Shown piece by piece: positions 59,414-64,000 of a stretch of DNA of 64,000 nt (position 1 is the stretch's first letter; the number at the start of each line of letters is the position of its first letter). The notes below the pieces were generated by a model, which saw only the letters and a program-made list of their open reading frames with translations, was not told where the DNA came from and searched no databases. A program made the position numbers and the translations under genes. The stretch comes from Bacilli bacterium (GTDB taxonomy: Bacteria; Bacillota_I; Bacilli_A; RFN20; CAG-826): assembly GCA_016302065.1 (NCBI GenBank), contig JAEDOI010000001.1, positions 23,364-87,363 of the forward strand, read 5' to 3'.

Positions 59414-59845
59414 ATGTTTAAAATATTTTTAACAAGAAAAGAGAAAATAGCAAATAAATTATATAATTCTTTGTTTGTTAAGGAATATATTTTAGAAAAC
59501 TTAAAAATAGAAGAACATAATATTGATGCTTTAATAATTTCTAATGTTGGTATATTTGTTTTTAAAATTCTAGAATATGAAGAAAATAATATAGATAAGA
59601 TTAATGAATTTAAAAAAGAAGTGGGAAATCATAGTGATTTTATATCTAGTTTAATAAATTATAAGTATAAAGTTACTCCATTTGTAATAGGAGATAAGGC
59701 AAATAAAAATAATAAAGAAGTAACATCTATTGAGGACTTTAAAGATTTTGTTAATAATCTAAAAAAGATTATTCCCAACAATGAAATTGAAAGTATTAGA
59801 AAAACAATTTTATCCTTAAATAATAAAAATGAAATAGATATGTAA
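59414..59845 (+). CDS. Small NERD-like protein, degenerate
   Basis: A 143-residue protein starting two bases after the Nudix stop. EHNIDALIISNVGIFVFKIL near 35-54 resembles the core strand of NERD (nuclease-related) domains, I-D-x-L-V-I-S-x-x-G-I-F-V-I-E-V-K, but the catalytic Glu/Lys positions read Lys-Ile-Leu, so nuclease activity is unlikely. SVEDFKDFV-like SIEDFKDFVNNL near 107 matches the usual C-terminal part. No separate ribosome-binding site is visible. Assignment tentative. Confidence 0.45.
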   Translation: MFKIFLTRKEKIANKLYNSLFVKEYILENLKIEEHNIDALIISNVGIFVFKILEYEENNIDKINEFKKEVGNHSDFISSLINYKYKVTPFVIGDKANKNNKEVTSIEDFKDFVNNLKKIIPNNEIESIRKTILSLNNKNEIDM

Positions 59846-59851
59846 ATATAT

Positions 59852-59857
59852 TATAAT
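59852..59857 (+). promoter_or_regulatory. -10 box, probable leaderless start
   Basis: TATAAT ends 7 bases before ATG 59865, in the 19-base gap after the previous gene. Confidence 0.5.
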
Positions 59858-59864
59858 TACGTAT

Positions 59865-60728
59865 ATGGAAAATATGATTGAAGTAAGAAATTTAGTAAAA
59901 TCTTATAAGAGTTTTAAATTAAATTCTATTTCTTTTGATATTCCTAAAGGAATGATTGTTGGATTAATAGGTGGTAATGGTAGTGGTAAAACAACAATTA
60001 TGAAATGTATACTTTCATTAATCTTTAAAAATAGTGGGGAAATACATATATTTTCTAAAAATAATGATGAATTAACACTTGAAGAAAAAGAAAAAATAGG
60101 TGTTGTTTTAGATGAAAATTGTCTTCCTTCAAATATTAGAGTTTCTTTTTTAGATAGAATATTTAAAAATTCATTTAAAACATGGAATAGTAAAAAATAC
60201 TTTGATTTGCTAGCTAAATTTAATGTTGATTCATCAAAAAGGGTTAAAGAATTATCAAAAGGAATGAAAGCAAAATTAAACATTGCAATTGCTTTAACTC
60301 GTGATGTAAAAGTTTTAATTCTCGATGAACCAGTAAATGGATTAGATCCTCTTTCTAGAGATGAATTAAATGATATATTATTAAATTTTGTTAAAGATAA
60401 AGAGCATTCCGTATTGATTTCCTCACATATTTTAAGTGATATTGAAATTATATCTGATAAAATTATTTTTATTGATAAAGGAAGTATAGTTAAGATTGGT
60501 TCAATTACAGATTTTAAAGATAAATATGATGTAGTTACTTTATTGAAAGAACAATATGATAATTTAAATAAAGAAAATGTTTTTTCACACAAAATAAATG
60601 GAGATATATATACTTGTTTAGTAAGAAAAGGAACTATAAATGAATATATAAAATGTCGTACTGCTTCTTTAGAAGATATTATGGTTTTTTATTTGAAAGG
60701 GATAAAAGATGAAGGGACTTTTAATTAA
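59865..60728 (+). CDS. ABC transporter ATP-binding protein
   Basis: ATPase of an ABC-2 exporter, 287 residues. Walker A IGGNGSGKTTIMK near 36-48, Q-loop region VVLDENCLPSNIRV near 80, degenerate signature ELSKGMKAKLNIAI near 127-140, Walker B LILDEPVNGLDPLSRDEL near 149-166 and H-loop SSHIL near 185. The K-G-M-K signature is typical of BcrA/YtrB-type exporters. Substrate unknown (bacteriocin, lipid or stress export). A start at the next ATG (59874) is possible. Its 3' end overlaps the permease gene by 20 bases. Confidence 0.9.
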   Translation: MENMIEVRNLVKSYKSFKLNSISFDIPKGMIVGLIGGNGSGKTTIMKCILSLIFKNSGEIHIFSKNNDELTLEEKEKIGVVLDENCLPSNIRVSFLDRIFKNSFKTWNSKKYFDLLAKFNVDSSKRVKELSKGMKAKLNIAIALTRDVKVLILDEPVNGLDPLSRDELNDILLNFVKDKEHSVLISSHILSDIEIISDKIIFIDKGSIVKIGSITDFKDKYDVVTLLKEQYDNLNKENVFSHKINGDIYTCLVRKGTINEYIKCRTASLEDIMVFYLKGIKDEGTFN

Positions 60729-61431
60729 AGAATTTTATAATTTAAAAAATTATTTAATTATCTATTATTTAATAGATCTTTTTATGTTTATTTTATATTG
60801 TATATTTTCTTTTGTTGGTATTAATAATATAGATCCAAAACATCCACTTAATGCCGATAATGCAATGGGTTTATTGTTTTTAAATTCCGTAGCAAGCGTA
60901 ACATATTTATTATTTTTTGCTATGTATTTAATTCACCTTTCATTTGAATTAGATGAAAAATCAAATTTTACAAAGTTTATTATTAGTATTGGAATTGATA
61001 GAAACAGAGTTGTTACATCCAAATTAATAGTTGGTTTTATTGGTTATTTATTACCTCTTCTTTTATTAATCATTATTTCTTTCTCACCAATGTTTATTAA
61101 GCAACTTGCCCCTTTTTATAGAATTGAAAAAATAATATCTAATGTCATTTTATTTTGTGCTAGCATTGTTCTTAATATTGCTATTACTTTATCATTGGTA
61201 TGCTTTCTTGAAATTACTAAGGCTAGGATTGTTTCGACTTTTATTTCTATATTCGTAATAAGTGTTGAAGTTGGTTTGTATGCTTTAATAATTTTTCATG
61301 ATTCAAGTTATATGAATTTGCCATTTTATTCTACATATATTATTTCAGCATCATTTTTAATAATTTCATTTATAATAAGTACATGTCTTTATTACTATAG
61401 CATTGGAAAATTTAAACAAAGAGAGTTTTAA
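60709..61431 (+). CDS. ABC-2 type transporter permease
   Basis: Integral membrane partner of the ATPase, 240 residues with six hydrophobic segments (about 13-35, 55-75, 102-122, 142-165, 172-192, 205-228). The start MKGLLIKEFYNLKNYLIIYY is the usual amphipathic elbow of ABC-2 permeases of the YtrC/BcrB kind. DEKSNFTKFIISIGIDRNRV near 83-102 is the cytoplasmic coupling loop. Translated by coupling from the overlapping ATPase gene. Its stop codon lies in the terminator stem. Confidence 0.85.
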   Translation: MKGLLIKEFYNLKNYLIIYYLIDLFMFILYCIFSFVGINNIDPKHPLNADNAMGLLFLNSVASVTYLLFFAMYLIHLSFELDEKSNFTKFIISIGIDRNRVVTSKLIVGFIGYLLPLLLLIIISFSPMFIKQLAPFYRIEKIISNVILFCASIVLNIAITLSLVCFLEITKARIVSTFISIFVISVEVGLYALIIFHDSSYMNLPFYSTYIISASFLIISFIISTCLYYYSIGKFKQREF

Positions 61432-61458
61432 TGAAATTTATTCATTAAAACTTTTTTT
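61424..61458 (+). terminator. Terminator overlapping the ABC permease stop
   Basis: AGTTTTAATGAA / TTCATTAAAACT stem, loop ATTTA, then seven T. Confidence 0.93.
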
Positions 61459-61474
61459 GTGTAATTATATTTAA

Positions 61475-61480
61475 TATAAT
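61475..61480 (+). promoter_or_regulatory. -10 box, probable leaderless start
   Basis: TATAAT ends 7 bases before the malQ ATG at 61488; no Shine-Dalgarno sequence. Confidence 0.55.
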
Positions 61481-61487
61481 TATAGTC

Positions 61488-62930
61488 ATGAGAACAAATG
61501 GCATATTATTAGCATTATCAAGTTTACCTTCTAAATATGGAATTGGTTCTTTTGGTAATGAAAGTTATGAATTTATTGATTTATTAAACGTTGCAGGAAT
61601 TAAAATTTGGCAATTACTTCCTCTTAATCCAACTGGATTTGGAAATTCTCCATATCAATCTAGTTCAGGAAAAGCTATTGATCCAATATATGTATCTTTG
61701 GATGATTTATATTTAAAAGGTTATATATCTAGACCAAGAAAATTCAACCCATTAGCTACTAAAGTAGAATATGATAAGGTAAGAAATTTTAAAAATAAAT
61801 ATTTACAAAGAGCATTTAAGAAACAAAACGATACTGAAACCCAAGAATTTAAAAATTTCTTAAAAGAAAATTCGTGGTGTGAAGCTTATGCTAAATTTTC
61901 AGTCTTAACTGATAAAAATAATGGCGAACCTTGGTATAATTGGAAAGAAAATGAGAAACAAGCCTATTATAATGGTTTTAATTTTAAAAAATTTGAAAAG
62001 AAAATTCTTTATTATGAGTGGGTTCAATTTATTTTATATAAAGAATTTTTTGATTTAGTTAATTATGCTTCTAAGAAGAATGTTAAATTCATGGGAGATA
62101 TTCCTTTTTATGTTGGGGATAATTCTTCTGATGTTTGGGCTTCTCAAGATGATTTTCTTTTAGGAGAAGATGGTAAACCAACATTTATTGCTGGATGTCC
62201 ACCAGATTTTTTCTCGAAAACTGGTCAAAGATGGGGCAATCCAATTTATGATTGGGAATATATGAAAAGTGATAATTTCACATTCTGGATTGAAAGAATT
62301 AAGTTTGCAGCTAAATTATTTTCATATGTTAGAATTGATCATTTTAGGGCATTTGATACATATTATGAAATACCTGCAAGTTGTCAAACAGCTGAAATCG
62401 GAGAATGGAAGAATGGATATGGAAACGAAATTCTTACAATGGTTCAAGATCTTAATTTAGATAGTGAAATAGTCGCTGAAGATTTAGGAGATCTTTTTCC
62501 TTCAGTTTTAGTTTTAAGAGATAAATTTAATCTTAAAGGAATGAATATTGTTGAATTTAATATAACAAATCCAATTTTTAAAGTTAGCCAAAATCAAATA
62601 ATTTATACTGGGACTCATGATAACGATACTATTGTTGGATGGTATAAATCATTAACCAAAGAAGAAAAAGAACAAGTTAAAATTATTTTAAGAATGAATG
62701 GAATTACCCAAAAGAAAACTAATAGAAAATTTATTGAATTTGCTTTTAAAAATATTGCAGATTATGCAATTATTCCTTTAGTTGATTATTTAGGTTTAGG
62801 AAGTGAATGTAGAATGAATGTTCCAGGAACATTAGGTGGAAATAACTGGGCTTTTAAACTAAAAGATTTTAAAGATTTTAAGAAAGAAATACCTTACATT
62901 CAATCAATAATAAAGAAATATAATCGTTAA
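61488..62930 (+). CDS. malQ: 4-alpha-glucanotransferase (amylomaltase)
   Basis: GH77 enzyme that disproportionates maltodextrins, releasing glucose, in maltose and glycogen use. GILLALSSLPSKYGIGSFGN at 4-23, WQLLPLNPTGFGNSPYQSSS near 39-58, GDIPFYVGDNSSDVWA near 203, nucleophile Asp in YVRIDHFRAFDTYYEIPA near 280-297 and acid/base in IVAEDLGDL near 330. GTHDNDTIVGWY is near 377. At 480 residues it is a typical short-form MalQ. It starts after a strong terminator with its own promoter. Confidence 0.96.
   Translation: MRTNGILLALSSLPSKYGIGSFGNESYEFIDLLNVAGIKIWQLLPLNPTGFGNSPYQSSSGKAIDPIYVSLDDLYLKGYISRPRKFNPLATKVEYDKVRNFKNKYLQRAFKKQNDTETQEFKNFLKENSWCEAYAKFSVLTDKNNGEPWYNWKENEKQAYYNGFNFKKFEKKILYYEWVQFILYKEFFDLVNYASKKNVKFMGDIPFYVGDNSSDVWASQDDFLLGEDGKPTFIAGCPPDFFSKTGQRWGNPIYDWEYMKSDNFTFWIERIKFAAKLFSYVRIDHFRAFDTYYEIPASCQTAEIGEWKNGYGNEILTMVQDLNLDSEIVAEDLGDLFPSVLVLRDKFNLKGMNIVEFNITNPIFKVSQNQIIYTGTHDNDTIVGWYKSLTKEEKEQVKIILRMNGITQKKTNRKFIEFAFKNIADYAIIPLVDYLGLGSECRMNVPGTLGGNNWAFKLKDFKDFKKEIPYIQSIIKKYNR
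62919..62924 (+). promoter_or_regulatory. -10 box within malQ end, for rimO
   Basis: TATAAT ends 11 bases before ATG 62936, giving a leader of about four bases; no Shine-Dalgarno sequence. Confidence 0.4.
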
Positions 62931-62935
62931 TAGTT

Positions 62936-64000
62936 ATGATAAAAATTTGTCTAGTATCTTTAGGTTGCGTCAAGAATCTAGTTGATTCCGAAGCAATATT
63001 AGCTATTTTTAGAAGCGGAGATTTTGAAATAGTATCTGCTCCTAAAGATTCCGATGTAATTATTGTAAATACATGTGGATTTATTTTAGATGCTAAAATT
63101 GAAGGAATTGATACTATTTTAGAAATGGCAAAATATAAGAAAAAATTAGTTGTAATTGGATGTTTAGTTGAAAGATATTATGATGAACTTATTAAAGAAT
63201 TACCTGAAGTAGACTTATTTGTTAGATTTAAAGATGAATATCAAAAATTACCTTCTTTAATTAGTGATTTATTAAAGTTAGATAAGCCTCTTCCTAATAT
63301 TGATTTTTCTTCAAGAATTATTTCAACAGATTCATATACGGCTTATTTAAAAATATCAGAAGGATGTGATAATTTCTGTTCATTTTGTTCAATTCCTTAT
63401 ATTAGAGGAAGATTTAAATCTGAAAAGATGGATAAATTAGTTAATGATGCTAAAAACTTAGTTAAACAAGGAGTAAAAGAAATTATTGTTATTGGGCAAG
63501 ATCCAACAAGTTATGGAAAAGATTTACATGATGGATCTAATTTAACTAAATTATTAGAAGAATTAGATAAAATTGAAGGTTTAGAATTTATTAGATGTTT
63601 ATATCTTTATCCTGATGGAATTACTGATGAGTTATTATCATTATATAAAAATTCACCTAAATTCCCTCATTATTTTGATATTCCTATTCAACATGCAAGT
63701 AATAAAATATTAAAAGCAATGAATAGAAAACATTCTAAAGAAGATGTAATTAATATTTATAATAAAATTAAAGCTATTATGCCTGATGCAATATTAAGAA
63801 CTACTTTAATTGTTGGTTTTCCTAATGAAACAATAGATGATTTTATAGAATTAAAAGAATTTATATCTAAATATAAATTCAATCATTTAGGTGTATTTAC
63901 TTATTCAAGAGAAGAAGGCACTGTTGCTTATAAAATGAAAAATCAGATAAAAAAAGATATAAAAGAAAAAAGAAAAGAAGAAATTATGTCTTTACAAGCA
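62936..64000 (+). CDS. rimO: Ribosomal protein S12 methylthiotransferase RimO, partial
   Basis: Radical-SAM methylthiotransferase that modifies Asp of ribosomal protein S12. The frame is open from ATG 62936 to the right edge (355 codons seen), so only the TRAM end is missing. The N-terminal domain has the three Fe-S cysteines in VSLGCVKNLVDSE, VNTCGFILDA and VIGCLVERYY. The radical-SAM triad is EGCDNFCSFCSIPYIRGRF near 139-157, and IGQDPTSYGKDL near 184 and PIQHASNKILKAMNRKH near 246 are RimO-like. DSEAI and SIPYIRGR favour RimO over MiaB. Confidence 0.93.
   Translation, partial: MIKICLVSLGCVKNLVDSEAILAIFRSGDFEIVSAPKDSDVIIVNTCGFILDAKIEGIDTILEMAKYKKKLVVIGCLVERYYDELIKELPEVDLFVRFKDEYQKLPSLISDLLKLDKPLPNIDFSSRIISTDSYTAYLKISEGCDNFCSFCSIPYIRGRFKSEKMDKLVNDAKNLVKQGVKEIIVIGQDPTSYGKDLHDGSNLTKLLEELDKIEGLEFIRCLYLYPDGITDELLSLYKNSPKFPHYFDIPIQHASNKILKAMNRKHSKEDVINIYNKIKAIMPDAILRTTLIVGFPNETIDDFIELKEFISKYKFNHLGVFTYSREEGTVAYKMKNQIKKDIKEKRKEEIMSLQA

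Overview
This window comes from a very AT-rich, low-GC Gram-positive-type bacterium. The features that show this are strong AGGAGG-type ribosome-binding sites, lipobox lipoproteins, TTGACA/TATAAT promoters, U-tract terminators and tRNA genes that encode their own CCA. Trp is written TGG in the conserved proteins checked and TGA is a rare stop, so the standard bacterial code applies. An uncultured host- or gut-associated member of the Bacilli near the Mollicutes/Erysipelotrichia border is my best inference, not something the sequence proves.

Layout. 1-2750 (minus): nucleoside-type BMP lipoprotein and ABC ATPase (runs off the left edge), preceded by a purine-class riboswitch aptamer. 2850-6693: HAD phosphatase, sugar/solute transporter, glycerophosphodiesterase, 5-formyl-THF cyclo-ligase, DUF3899 membrane protein. 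6831-16254: complete oligopeptide ABC transporter operon (A-B-C-D-F) in which nearly every subunit carries large insertions. 16328-18197: lipoprotein metallophosphoesterase and a membrane protein. 18291-22485 (minus): one very large surface protein gene cut in two by an exact 14-bp direct repeat with a 19-bp period; deleting one period restores a 1391-residue frame. 22859-27735: tRNA-Leu, DXS-like enzyme, extended SDR with an unusual tail, DUF2188 membrane protein. 27840-31529: tRNA-Asp and tRNA-Phe, then an accessory island with a decayed recombinase-like gene, XRE regulator, ImmA/IrrE protease, structured leader, DUF4417, DUF6883 and DUF4926 genes. 31781-36557: serine acetyltransferase, YebC, GalU, DUF362, rplM-rpsI and three tRNAs. 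36919-43876: methyltransferase-like orphan, upp, purB-purA-FAD dehydrogenase operon, sirtuin. 44065-47994: huge collagen-like lipoprotein. 48230-56043: acyltransferases, cation efflux, SDR, PnuC-like, methylglyoxal synthase, glycosyltransferase plus PlsC pair, three more tRNAs. 56682-64000: SGNH lipoprotein, flavin reductase, Nudix, NERD-like protein, ABC exporter, malQ and rimO (runs off the right edge).

How it fits together. The lifestyle looks scavenging: nucleoside, peptide, NMN/nicotinamide riboside and uracil salvage sit beside glucan use and a large repertoire of secreted lipoproteins. A striking genome-level feature is that about thirteen genes have a TATAAT-like -10 box only 6-11 bases before ATG and no Shine-Dalgarno sequence, so they are probably leaderless, whereas genes inside operons usually have good ribosome-binding sites. 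The most system-like novelty candidates are the 29.0-31.5 kb regulator/protease/DUF6883/DUF4926 island, the reversible-looking frameshift in the 4.2-kb surface gene, and the enlarged peptide transporter.
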